This document shows positions 12,401 through 19,069 of a DNA stretch of 64,000 nucleotides, in pieces (position 1 is the stretch's first letter; each line of letters starts with the position of its first letter). The notes under the pieces are model-generated. The model saw only the letters and a list, made by a program, of their open reading frames with translations. It made no database searches and had not been told where the DNA came from. Made by a program: the position numbers and the translations under genes. This stretch comes from Thraustochytrium sp. TN22 (taxonomy: Eukaryota; Sar; Bigyra; Thraustochytrida; Thraustochytriidae), in contig JABLUY010000051.1 in NCBI GenBank assembly GCA_013306675.1, forward strand, positions 62,001 through 126,000, written 5' to 3'.

Positions 12401-13616
12401 GCGCGCCGTCGCACGTGGATACCACGATGTGCCGCACCTCGGTTCGGAAGGTGTCGAGCTGCGTTTGTGCCTGGTCGCGCGCCTGCTCCTGCGCATCTAT
12501 GAACTCGTCCAGCGAATACGTGCGGTGCGAGTCCAGCGCGAAGAGCCGCGAGGACGCCGCCGTCACGCACATGCCGCGCAAGCGTAGAAGCGCCGAACGT
12601 AGCAGTGGGTGCAGTAGGAAGAGGTGCTCGTCCAGGCTCGCCTTGGCGGCAGCCGTCTTGCGCGCGCGAACATTGTGCTTCCAGTCCTTGAACGACTTCC
12701 ACATGCGGTACTTGTGAAAGAAGCCGATCTTGCGTATGCGCGAGAACAGGTAGTACTCGCGCTCAAACTGCTGCATTGATACAAAATCCGTGCCGCCCGT
12801 CGGGTACTGTGCCGTGATGCCATGGCTCGAAGCAATGTAGAACTCCTGACCCGACCCGCTTAGGTCGCCCTTGATCTTGGACAGCTCCAGATCGTACGCG
12901 GTGCCGCCCTCCCTACGTACCAAGTACAGAAAGGCGTCCTCGTCCAAGATCGTAACGCACTGTGGGTGTTCTGAGATGATGCGCTCCGTGAAGCTCTCAT
13001 GACCCGCTTTGTACCGTCGGCGCCTCGCGAGCTGAGTCGCCAGTTCCTGGACGCTGTGCCCGTCACTCGAGACTGCGTTGTCCTTGTGCTCGAGGTCACG
13101 GTCGTCGCGCGGCTGCGGGCTAGAGCTCTCCTCCTCGCGCTCGCGCAGCGTGCGGTTGCGAAACGGGAATACCGGGCTCTTTGGTCCGATGCCAGCACCG
13201 AATGTTCGGGCGTGCGCCGGCGGCCTCGGCGAGAGCTCCAGAGGCCGCTGGTCGGTTGCTGCTGTGCTCATCGCTAGACTCCGCGTTTGCATGCCAGCGT
13301 ATAGCCGGCCCTCGAGCCGCGCCTTGTGGTGTGCCTGCGTGCCGGCCTCCATAGGCGCCAACGTCTCAGGCCGCGGGCTGACCTTGTTCCCGTTCATTGC
13401 CGACGACGTTGCCATCGCCGCTGTTGTCGTCGCAGGCAGGCGCAACGCGTCGTCTTTGGCTGCGTTTGCCGCCGCAATAGTCTTTTGCAGCCCTGCGAGT
13501 CGCAGCATTCCAGGCTGTGGCGTCGTCGCTGCCTGCTCCTGCTGGTGCTGCTGGTGCGGCTCCTGCTGCTGCTGCCCGCGCGCCGCACGCGGTGATCCTT
13601 GCGGCGTTGCGTCCAT
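468..13616 (-). CDS. DNAH6-like: axonemal inner-arm dynein heavy chain, DNAH6-like
   Basis: This is a force-generating ATPase of the flagellar inner dynein arm, 4382 residues, close to the usual 4100-4600 for the family, in one exon of 13.1 kb. Four AAA P-loops are visible: GPAGTGKTE (about residue 1524, AAA1, the main hydrolysis site, followed by CLDEFNRID), GPTGGGKTT (about 1804), GVTGTGKTV (about 2165) and GVGGSGKQS (about 2596). The stalk coiled coils and microtubule-binding domain lie at about 2840-3130, with the tip at about 2940-3040. The C-terminus ends in the axonemal pattern YKTSTRAGALSTTG followed by STNFVLPIYL and WIWRGVAMLCNLND. Tail and stalk-tip wording is closest to DNAH6. The N-terminal 120 residues are Gln/Ala-rich and disordered. 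In-frame low-complexity inserts break conserved regions (near 430, 2200, 2480-2530, 3630-3655, 3796-3852). ATG at 13616 was chosen because the open frame further upstream has no ATG. Confidence 0.93.
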   Translation of the reverse strand: MDATPQGSPRAARGQQQQEPHQQHQQEQAATTPQPGMLRLAGLQKTIAAANAAKDDALRLPATTTAAMATSSAMNGNKVSPRPETLAPMEAGTQAHHKARLEGRLYAGMQTRSLAMSTAATDQRPLELSPRPPAHARTFGAGIGPKSPVFPFRNRTLREREEESSSPQPRDDRDLEHKDNAVSSDGHSVQELATQLARRRRYKAGHESFTERIISEHPQCVTILDEDAFLYLVRREGGTAYDLELSKIKGDLSGSGQEFYIASSHGITAQYPTGGTDFVSMQQFEREYYLFSRIRKIGFFHKYRMWKSFKDWKHNVRARKTAAAKASLDEHLFLLHPLLRSALLRLRGMCVTAASSRLFALDSHRTYSLDEFIDAQEQARDQAQTQLDTFRTEVRHIVVSTCDGALRCFLEDSGFARQFSASASTEERAAAAAAAAAAAESGRKVRAITFTERAAMRTQCRKLTKYIRLVDFLVMDTFLTLALASTADLLALISAERRPHQPQSHAAALADAAAPARGSGHEGTAAEAGAKAKPTTHAVHEVRPIFNVRMDASVPLEELAQRLEDHGRGESLGPSCVAFYPTAEEFRTETESIIFETLKIVTDPERLLTHPDLVLYAAPSMDEASAGGEGLDLEMMIVEGVEFQTMVEDISECLRRAFDEAARHCQVFVPFVREFVHNEQLLERLTLAEYEQQPLEVFQRMLAKYTAQQSAFEAMPTKSDVGVVRVDSHALKERFVPSPVRCLERIRVLVPEVLRTKMRASLQEMQQRNDKLGQTAYSVDGFVEQLAFLKQVGETMETVDGDFNFIVKLHHLCKDFKVPLEENDNTSIYMLKETNKALHGCVQATESSVGENTTRFAKELDEQIPRLQARVGNLRTQLSNVQVFDPKAPAKQVIAFLEGAEAQFKEVQAQRETFTYYQQTLGVPLSTYDELDEVKADLGVKLKLWRALHAWDSLAASWCETIFGEVDAGGILMEVEKYLKTAMQAERSLPGNLVAPTLRDKVSAFKRTMPVVTALRCPALQDRHWETIHRVLGYEVNGVADLRLGHLISRRAMDHGDLLEQIAVEAVQEEVLVGMLAKVESKWRVADFTVLSYKETKDKIIGAVDDILVDLDDSLVTINTILGSRYVKPIKSQVDAWRNKLVLFQETFEEWLLCQRNWMYLESIFSAPDIQRQLPQESKLFAKIDASFRENMRRLADDPNCIKCCTRPGLRETLRKHNENLEKIQKSLEDYLETKRAAFARFYFLSNDELLEILAQTKDPQAVQPHLRKCFDALVALDFGDQPKSIDIKAMLSPEGERIELGKNLKARGNVEDWLTAVEKDMKASLHKLMKVGLEDFFERPRIEWVRTHPGQIVATVAQIAWVLGTEATLRFLARCPDEAPPEQPGFVESYFGADAASLDAWYERNVAELDQLTTLVRSDLTRRERKIIVALVTTDVHARDIVETLRDEQVTDMNNFTWQQQLRYYWQKEDLDDCVVRQSNSFIRYAYEYEGCTSRLVITPLTDRCWMTLTGALQLKLGGSPSGPAGTGKTESSKDLAKALGIQCIVYNCSDQIDYKMMAKLFSGLAQAGCWTCLDEFNRIDIEVLSVVAQQLLTLRQGRLACMKSIAFEGRQILLREHHVIITMNPGYAGRTELPDNLKVLFRPVSMMVPDYSLIAEIMLFAEGFSDAKTLSRKMTKMYMLSSEQLSQQCHYDYGLRAVKSVLVMAGGLKRGNPHLSEDVVLIRAMRDSNLPKFLRQDVPLFFGILADLFPGVTVPYQDTGDLRTMVDRVLESETLQVVTAFVDKIIQLYETMNVRFGITIVGPTGGGKTTAYKTLAEALSRLYTAQREAGVPEDKVAYRTVLQNVLNPKCITMGELYGEFNELTQEWTDGLASSIMRAQVASETEDSKWIVFDGPIDALWIENMNTVLDDNMTLCLANGERIKLKAVMKCVFEVQDLEVASPATVSRLGVLYMTPDDLGWLPYVQTWLARDLRALCGPKAASPIEARLMTCMTTVFQDGVDFVQRNCTEPIATCSVQATASFCKIFQALFCASSLLSGLHQEATVDEERVLRLVDKLFAFATTWALGGPIKAADREAFDEWARTAFERAGLAMMGFSAKGQIFDYFVDLREEELRRWEDVVPTFAFSTRVPFSQLVVPTVDSVRFSFITETLLAIKRPCFLTGVTGTGKTVLLQSLLGELAQVGSEGADGGGGGGDGGDGGKAAAAAAAAAAAVKARHERLGISRMRAVMPILLGFSAQTASKVTQMSIESKLEKKRKTLLGAPAGQTAVICVDDVNMPTVEEYGAQPPIELLRQFLDFGGFYDREKLFFKEIEDTVLTVAAAPPGGGRNAVTPRFVRHFSVLCMPPASESSMSLMFTGILSGYLSNGFQAEVRELAPTVVQSTIEVYQRMCKEMLPTPRKSHYTFNLRDLSKVVQGLLMVQPQRCPGPDTLIRLWAHESLRVFHDRLISHDDKQWFKDAVAELLRRLFKVQWTPEEVFGSSEEEETAAAQAGRAAKPPLLFVDFLRGLAEEEDGAAEEDDGGAPEGTLVPDARPYEEVQSVAQVVKVLEDALDDYNISFPSKMQLVFFRDAIEHIARISRVLRQKRGNAMLVGVGGSGKQSASRLAMFMCGMRCMQIEITKGYGPAEFREDLKRMMIMAGVAGRKVGFLFTDSQIIVDDFLEDVNNILNSGEVPNLFPQDEMDRIVGDMGEVVKRMGLPESRDMCKQVFVNRVRDNLHVVLCMSPVGNALRVWCRQFPSLINCCTIDWFLEWPQSALNSVAQRFLAKVELPSEECREALVSACAVVHTSISTSAQRFLEELSRTVYTTPKSYLDLIELYTSMLQTKRSELALSRDRLGNGIVKLEETNAMVQNLKQELSALMPVLEVKSLDAEKLLKQVAVEQKEANKVKAKVAAEEKEVNTKAQQVSEVQADAQRDLDKAMPALETAIKSLDALDKKDITEIKNFIKPPAAVQTVMEAVNVLLGEKADWDTAKKVMSDTKFMDNLKGFDKDNIPAATLKKLKRYVDDPIMAVENVAKVSKAATSLCMWVHAMDVYSVVAKEVEPKKLRLQEMNDTLAAANAVLAEKRAALQDVVDKVNALQSTCDATLAEKNRLAEEAEQTKARLERAEKLTSGLASEGVRWRESVVDIDAQIERLVGDVFLAAACVSYYGAFTGAYRDGLVSLWQSKVRELRVPCSESGFDLVATIGSAVQVREWQICGLPTDDVSTNNALLATFGKRWPLMIDPQMQANRWIKQKEAKRSGLVCVKMSDPDLLRSLEGAVRNGRPLLVEDVTEQIDPGLEPVLQRAVFRQNGRTLIRIGDSDVDYDEDFKFYMTTKMANPHYLPEVCIKVTIINFTVTMDGLEDQLLGTVVRKEKPDIEDRKNRLLMSMAADQKQLKDIESKILRMLSESTGDILDDEELINTLADSKTTSGIISERVTESEKTNEEVNRMRNSYRPVARRGSILYFAVADLAKIDSMYAYSLEYFQRLFARSIDDSAPSADADQRLVNIMDYQNEFVFKNICRGLFETHKLLFAFLIAVRILRFETTAISQLEWTLFLRGAAALVSALPADQGADPPSELPPGFSLPAYQALAVLSAAQPKSFGGMHRFVLDGWESAGWAGWAASEHPYDESLPLDGFVPAYEVEEANEGGKEKEEEEKEEEEAGADDRTAGLPVGLSSFQKLLVVKSFREEKTVFAIRNFVHAELGEAFVRSPSTSMEDISADMDNKTPCIFVLSQGADPTSILLRFAEKCGYTERLHVISLGQGQGAKAEALITSATRTGDWVLLQNCHLAKSWMPKLEEVIASFHEPAASGGVGEGGEAGGGEDAAGGLSGRNSAASQQSGPDAGAATAGAGGTTPSQTLTHAPTQRRITADMIHRDFRLFLTSFPAPYFPVSVLQNGLKLTNEPPKGLRANIFRSFDTVLREDVLDSCPARPQDFRKLLFGLCFFHGIIQERRKFGPLGWNIRYDFDDSDLECSAQGLARFLDEQEVIPWDALRYVTGQINYGGRVTDDWDRRCLLSILGRFYTPGILGEVYAFSRSGRYTSPPDSDMAGYRAFVARLPDIEDPEVFGMHDNANTTFQLQESMSMVGAVVSIEPRASGGAAGATPDEVVEALVEVMQEGLPEELDVETEAGTRTFVLNEETGLYDPLATFLQQEIVKFNNLLQRLRESMTELVKAIKGFVVMSGDLDKMYTSTLNNEVPALWAQVAYPSLRPLSSWFEDLKVRVAFLRAWLREGEPLLFPLPVFFFPQGFMTGILQTHARKHRVAINSLSFDFEVYRCEDEDIEERPSNGVIVAGLHMEGARWDPDTHSVQDAAVGQMYSSMRSIHFLPTENFKPDPALYACPVYKTSTRAGALSTTGMSTNFVLPIYLPTDVDPDFWIWRGVAMLCNLND

Positions 13617-14565
13617 CGTCTGTATCGCGCGGCGGGCGTCTCGCGCAATGTCGCGCGTCACGTCGCCTCACGTCGCCTCACGTTGCGTTGCGTCGCGTCG
13701 CGTCGCGTCGCGTCGCGCCGCGCCACTCCGCACCGCGACGCGCAGCCTGGCCGCGCTTGCTCTGCGTGTCTTCTCCGTCCCTCTGCCCGGGCTCGCCGCG
13801 CACGGGAGCGCCACGGCCAGCAAGAGAGCTCGGCCTAGCCTTTGTAGCTGAGAAAGAAAGGCGAGCAAGCCCACGTGCACGTGCACTGACCCTATTGCGC
13901 GCTGCGCCACAACGGTCATGCGACTCCCGTTGTTCCCCGCTTCAGGGAAAAACTGGCTCGCGTTTTATTATGCAGACCACGAAGCAAGGCAAGGCCTAGG
14001 CCAGGCTCATGCCTAGCTCGCATGATCCAGCTGAATCGGCGCGCAACTACTCGCTGGTGGCCTTGCTCAGCTTACTTAGCTAGCAGGAGGCGCAGGTGAC
14101 TCGGAGTGCTGTGCAGCCAGCCGTGGCGCCCACATCGCGCGCCCGCCCCTTCTTCTCGGCCGGCATCTTCACCTCTTCCGCCTCAGTGGGTTCCAAGCTC
14201 ACCGCAACGCAAGGTCGGCGCGCGAGCTGACCGGCCGCCTTGGGGCGACGCGGCGGGGAGCCTGCCGCCGGTCGCGCCGCGCCGGCCTGCGTGCCTCAGG
14301 CGCCTGCCTCCCTGCCGCGCCGGCAGGCGGCGGGCGGTGGCACGGTGCGCGGCTTCGGTCGGCGCGGCTTCGGTATCCGAAGGCCTGGACCCGATGCGGC
14401 GCACTGCAGTCAGCTCGCTCGCTACCTCGCTCGCGGCTCGCAAGAAAGGGCTGCCGGGCCGGGCCGAGCTGCCGAGACACGGCAGCCAGCCGCTGGCAGA
14501 CGGAGACCGGCGGCACCGAAGGGCGAGCGCCCAGTAGCAGTAGCTCTCGACGCCGCAGGGCGAGG
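13617..14565. other. divergent intergenic region between dynein and MDR enzyme
   Basis: About 950 bases hold both 5' flanks. Next to the dynein start is a pentanucleotide array (separate entry). A TTAGCTAGCA palindromic motif lies at 14076-14085. The 14100-14540 part is GC-rich and open in several frames but shows no conserved protein. I see no TATA box. Confidence 0.5.
13659..13722. repeat. CGTCG-type pentanucleotide array
   Basis: Two 10-base CGTCGCCTCA units are followed by CGTTG then repeated CGTCG units ending in CGCCG. It lies about 45 bases upstream of the dynein ATG, so in its 5' UTR or core promoter. Confidence 0.8.
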
Positions 14566-15738
14566 ATGCGCAGAACGGCTACGCAGCTGCTGGCGAGGAG
14601 CAGCTCAGGGGCGGGCAGGGCGGCGGTACTCGGACGCGGCAGCGGCAGCGGCAGCAGCGGCGGCAGCAGCGGCAGCGGCAGCGGCAGCGTGCGCAGGGCG
14701 AGCAACATGGCGCGCGGCGCCGCCTCGTATCTCGAGAAGTTCGACGCGGAGCCCGCCAAGGCGGTCGCCTTTCGCGAGGACGTCGAATGGGAGACTCCCG
14801 GCGAGGGTGGCGAGGAAGTGCTCATCAAGGTGCTCGTGGGCGGCCTCAACATGGCCGACGTGAAGCAGGCGCAGGGCCTCATGCCCTTTGTCAAGACCCC
14901 CATCATCACGGGCCGCGACTACTGCGGCGAGGTCGCTGAGGGCCCCGCGGAGCTGGTCGGGAAGCAGGTTTTCGGCACCGGCGGCACGCTCGGCTACTTT
15001 CGCGACGGCAGCCACGCACAGTATCTTCGCGTGCCCGCCAGCTGCGTCGCCGTCAAGCCGGAGAAGCTCACGGTGCTCCAGGCCGGCACCCTCGGCGTCC
15101 CCTTCACCACCGCCTACCTCGCGCTGATCAAGCGCTGCGCCGTCCAGGCGGATGAGGTGGTGGCCGTGCCGGGCGCGACCGGCTTCGTCGGCCGCGCTGC
15201 ACTGATGCTAGCCAAGGCGAAGGGCGCAACCACGGTTGCGCTCGTGCGCAGGGACGTCGGCGGTAGCCTTCCGTACGCGGACCACGTCATCAACACGGAC
15301 GGCCTCTCCAAGGACGAGGTCGTCGCCAAGCTCGCCACGCTCTCGCGCCCGGCCAGCATGGGCGGCGTCGACATCTTCATTGACACGGTCGGCGGCGACA
15401 TTTGCGAGCTCGGCCTCGCGGCGCTCGGCAAGAACGGCCGTCTCGCGACCATGGCTGCCCCCAACCCCAAGTCTCCCGTCACCTTCGCCAGCTTTGACTT
15501 TTACCGCAAGCAAGCCGTCATGTACGGCATCAACTCTCTCGCTGCTCCGGACGCCGAGGTCGCCACCATGATGCGCGACATTGGCGAGCTCTTTGACGCC
15601 GGCAAACTCGAACCCCTCCCTGTCCACGAGACGACCTTTACCCTCGATAAGTACAGCGACGCCCTCGCGCTCGCTGCCACTGGCCTTCGCGAGCGCATCG
15701 CCCTCGTCCCCTGGGGTGCCGACGCCGCCGACACTTGA
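14566..15738 (+). CDS. zinc-independent MDR / quinone oxidoreductase-like protein
   Basis: A 390-residue medium-chain dehydrogenase/reductase, predicted to reduce a quinone or enal with NAD(P)H. The N-terminal GroES-like fold is seen around NMADVKQAQG and ITGRDYCGEV. The Rossmann fold follows with the nucleotide-binding motif AVPGATGFVGRAALMLAKAK at about residue 200, and then VDIFIDTVGGD as in quinone oxidoreductases. The alcohol-dehydrogenase zinc ligands are not apparent, which fits the zeta-crystallin/QOR branch. Residues 1-46 are Arg/Ser/Gly-rich without acidic residues, which suggests a mitochondrial presequence. A second Met at residue 48 could begin a cytosolic form. The gene is divergent from the dynein. 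Substrate cannot be told from sequence, and related enoyl-reductase-like MDRs are an alternative. Confidence 0.85.
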   Translation: MRRTATQLLARSSSGAGRAAVLGRGSGSGSSGGSSGSGSGSVRRASNMARGAASYLEKFDAEPAKAVAFREDVEWETPGEGGEEVLIKVLVGGLNMADVKQAQGLMPFVKTPIITGRDYCGEVAEGPAELVGKQVFGTGGTLGYFRDGSHAQYLRVPASCVAVKPEKLTVLQAGTLGVPFTTAYLALIKRCAVQADEVVAVPGATGFVGRAALMLAKAKGATTVALVRRDVGGSLPYADHVINTDGLSKDEVVAKLATLSRPASMGGVDIFIDTVGGDICELGLAALGKNGRLATMAAPNPKSPVTFASFDFYRKQAVMYGINSLAAPDAEVATMMRDIGELFDAGKLEPLPVHETTFTLDKYSDALALAATGLRERIALVPWGADAADT

Positions 15739-16255
15739 CAGGGATTGATTGCCTCGACTGTTTCTTTCGACAAGTTTGGACATGTTTGTGCCAGTTCGGG
15801 GCTGTTCAAGCTGATCTCCAGAACATGTGAGGGGAGGCTTTACGGGCTCTGCAAACGAAGCCGCCCGGCCTCGCAAACGAGAGAGGCTGATCTCAATGCT
15901 GCCGAACACGCAATTCGCCGCGACTGGCTGCTCAACAGTTGCTTCGAATTTTATGCGAGATGGCAACTTATTGCCGACACTTTCGGAGGCCAAGGTTCGA
16001 GCGCTCACAATCACATCGAATGCATGGCAAGCCTTCTGACAGCGGACAGAGGCGCAGTCCGAGTGAAATGCTTTGGAGCGGCCTGCACAAAAGACATTGC
16101 TGTCGGTGCTCGGTGACAGCAAAGCGAAGGCCAAGCAGCGGGCAGGTCCGGAAGAGTCCGGGCGACAGCCTGGCCTGGACAAGGTTCGATTTTTAAAAAA
16201 ATTGTGATTTTTTCGGAGAGGTGTTCTGTTCTGCACATTGATCTAATTTCCCGAA

Positions 16256-16365
16256 ATTTCGGTGCCAATTTCGGTGCCATGCGTGGCCCCCAGATTTTAA
16301 TTTTAGAAAAATTCTCGGCGAAACAAGATCATCCGACCGGCTGGGTGCCAAAATGGCACCGAAAT
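16256..16365. repeat. short hairpin element with 12-bp inverted repeats
   Basis: The 12-mer ATTTCGGTGCCA occurs twice in exact tandem (16256-16267 and 16268-16279) and once inverted (16354-16365). The right end is itself palindromic (GGTGCCA AAA TGGCACC at 16344-16360). Ends and interior form a 110-base AT-rich unit in GC-rich flanks, like a tiny MITE. No clear target-site duplication was identified. Confidence 0.55.
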
Positions 16366-16619
16366 CTAGTAGGCAGGATCAAAGAAAAACTGAACTGAAG
16401 CGCGCACTCGAGATATGTGCCAAATCCCGCCACGCACGGCTCGCGTTTCTTGCTGTTCGTGAGGAGCGGGCCGAGGACGGTGTTATCGTCCAGTCGCTGT
16501 GGCTCGAGTTAGGCAGGCCTCTCTGCAACAGCGGAGGATTACACGCTCCAGTGGGGCGCTGGTGTGGTGGACCTGTCGCTGTTTGCGCCTTATTGCGCTG
16601 ATGTGCTGACGGCGGCCAC

Positions 16620-16770
16620 ATGTACGATCAGGCGGTCATAGGGTCGGCCACGTCTGTCCCTGCCCTGCAGTCTGGGCCAGGTCGCGGGGCTGTAGTAACT
16701 GGTGAGCACCTCGCCGGTGGCGTCGTGCACGATGCCGTCCTTGCCGCCGCACTTGACCATAAGTGACAGG
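16620..16770 (-). repeat. dispersed repeat, copy A
   Basis: The reverse complement matches 18155-18300 at roughly 80 percent by eye, nearly without gaps. On the minus strand one frame reads GGKDGIVHDATGEVLTSYYS. It may be a fragment of a host gene or of an unknown mobile element. No family recognised. Confidence 0.6.
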
Positions 16771-17929
16771 ACGGGCGGCCACAATCCCTCGATGTGGCGC
16801 GCAATCTGACTGCGAGGACGCAGCCGGGCAACTCACCTCGTAGCCAACGAGGTGGTGCAGCGGCGCGAAGGCGCCCTTGCTCGCGTCCGAGCAAGCAGCG
16901 CTCCCAGATCACTTCACTAGGGCCGTCGACCCGAGGTCGACCAGCGGCAATGGCGAGAAAATGATAGATGCTAATTGTCGAGCTTGCTCAGCACACGGAG
17001 AGGTTTTGTCTGAGCAGCTAGTTGAGGGATTGATTGCCGGCGGCAATCAGCCTGCGACGCGGCCCTCAGAGGATAAAGTGAGGGCGCCGCTGCGGCTAGG
17101 CTGCAGAAAGAAGCAGAGAAGGAGTTACAGGAATCTAGGCCCTCTGTCTCTGCTGCTTGCGCAGAGGGATGCAGAGGGGCGGCTTGCCTGGTCGGAAGCG
17201 TCGAGACGAAATCGCTCATCTGTGTGCACGCACGCCAGTGCGGCGTTCCGCACAGCGACATGGTGCAGGCCGCGACCCGAGTGAGGGATGCCTCGTTCTC
17301 GTCGCCTCGGGGCGCGGATTTGCCTGTACCGCTCTTGGTCATATGAGCTTGAGGATTCACACCAGTGGATGGCACCCTCAAATTTCAGGAGGAGCCCAGG
17401 CCGGCCAGGTGCTTGACAGCAGCGGAGCAAAAAAGGTGCTGTCCAGGTTGCTGCAGTGGCTCGAGGAGGCCGTCCGCGTGATGACCGAGAGGCACTCCTG
17501 GGAGGTGACTGTGCCCACCTGGCGCCAGAGGCGCCTCGTGGTGCGGTTGTGCTGGTGGCTTTTCTTGCCTCTCGCGGCGCGCCACGGCGGCGGCGGCGGC
17601 GATCCGCTGAGATATTTACATTTTTTATAATAAGCCGGACGCGGCTGGCTCGCGCGTGATTCCACTCTGCGCCTGCTGTGTGACGCAGCCTGCGAGACGG
17701 TGTCCACGCTGGTATGTATAGTGAACGGCGATGGGTTGGCTCGGCCAGAGCGGGGAGCCGAGGTCGCCACTGTTGCTGAAAACTGAGCCAGAGGTCGCCG
17801 GGAGGTACCAGACATGGTCCACGCGATGGTCTAAGGCGCTAGGAGGTGCCAGCAGCCCTGAGGCGGGATGGTCTCGACGTACAAGCTTTGAGAGGGGCTG
17901 CAATGCCCGCTCAAAGACAGAACATTCTT

Positions 17930-18115
17930 GCTGTTACGCCTACTCTTTTAATTTCAGTCATAATTTATATAATATACTTCAAAACAAGATTGTTTGTAAT
18001 TAATTATTTTCATTTGTAATATTTTGAGGATTGTTTTAAAACAAAATTCTGATTACTAAAAATTTTTACATATTTGTTCCAAAATTGTCCAAATTTTGAT
18101 TAATTGGTGCTTCAA
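17930..18115. other. AT-rich patch in GC-rich DNA
   Basis: Almost 200 bases are dominated by A and T runs (for example TTTATATAATATAC and AATTAATTATTTTC) while both flanks are GC-rich. There is no open frame of note. It could be an organelle-derived insertion, the interior of a decayed mobile element, or a matrix-attachment or origin-like segment. Confidence 0.6.
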
Positions 18116-18154
18116 ACAGATCATAGCCAAGGATGTTTTACAACTCCAGACTTT

Positions 18155-18300
18155 CATGGTCATTTACAACGGCAAGGACGGCGTTGTGCATGACATTACC
18201 GGCGAGGTGCTCACCAGCTATTACAGCACCGTGATATGGTCAAGGCTTTTAGGGCAAGGGACAGACGTGGCCGGCCCTATGACCGCCTGATCGTGCGGTA
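18155..18300 (+). repeat. dispersed repeat, copy B
   Basis: Direct partner of copy A, in the opposite orientation and 1.4 kb away. One frame reads NGKDGVVHDITGEVLTSYYS. The 3' end shares GGGACAGACGTGGCC and CCTATGACCGCCTGATCGT with copy A. It directly abuts the AT-rich patch. Confidence 0.6.
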
Positions 18301-18559
18301 CACATGGCCGACCCCTGCCGGGCATGCGATGATGTCAGTGGCTGCCGAGTCCGACTTCTCAACCAGCGGCGCATTCAGAATTACTAGGCCCAGTTGGCAG
18401 GCCATGATTGCTTTGCTCAGCCAACAGAAGTTCTCTCTCTCTCTCGTTCTAGTACTTGCCGAGCAGACGACGCGGGGTGGGCGCGCCCGGGCACGACGAG
18501 CATCCCGTCTGACATGACAGCCAATGAATGATAGACGGCAGATTCCAGCAATCATGGTC

Positions 18560-18640
18560 TAGTCTATGGCGACAAGGACGGCATTGTTCACGACGCCACC
18601 GACGACCTGCTCACCACGCTGAAGGGCAAGGAACAGACAT
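18560..18640 (+). repeat. dispersed repeat, copy C (shortened)
   Basis: Shares GACAAGGACGGCATTGTTCA, then a GACCTGCTCACCA stretch, then GGGCAAGGAACAGACATGAC with copies A and B, but lacks about 36 bases of their middle. It ends just before the minisatellite. Confidence 0.5.
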
Positions 18641-18683
18641 GACCGACTTTCTGTCCGCCTGTCCAGTGGCCCGACCAACGAGG

Positions 18684-19069
18684 CGACTCGACTCGACTCG
18701 GCTCGGCTTGACTCGACTCGACTCGGCTCGGCTCGACTCGACTCGACTCGGCTCGGCTCGACTCGACTCGACTCGGCTCGGCTTGACTCGACTCGACTCG
18801 GCTCGGCTTGACTCGACTCGACTCGGCTCGGCTTGACTCGACTCGACTCGGCTCGGCTTGACTCGACTCGACTCGGCTCGGCTGGACTCGACTCGACTCG
18901 GCTCGGCTTGACTCGACTCGACTCGGCTCGGCTTGACTCGACTCGACTCGGCTCGGCTTGACTCGACTCGACTCGGCTCGGCTTGACTCGACTCGACTCG
19001 GCTCGGCTTGACTCGACTCGACTCGACTCGACTCGGCTCGGCTTGACTCGACTCGACTCGACTCGACTC
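18684..19069. repeat. 25-bp minisatellite built from 5-bp units
   Basis: About 15 tandem copies of ACTCG-ACTCG-ACTCG-GCTCG-GCTTG. Variants end in GCTCG or GCTGG, and some copies carry extra ACTCG units near the right end. It is a higher-order repeat of a pentanucleotide. The matching Ser-Arg-Val-Glu-Ser reading on the minus strand is a by-product. Confidence 0.92.
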
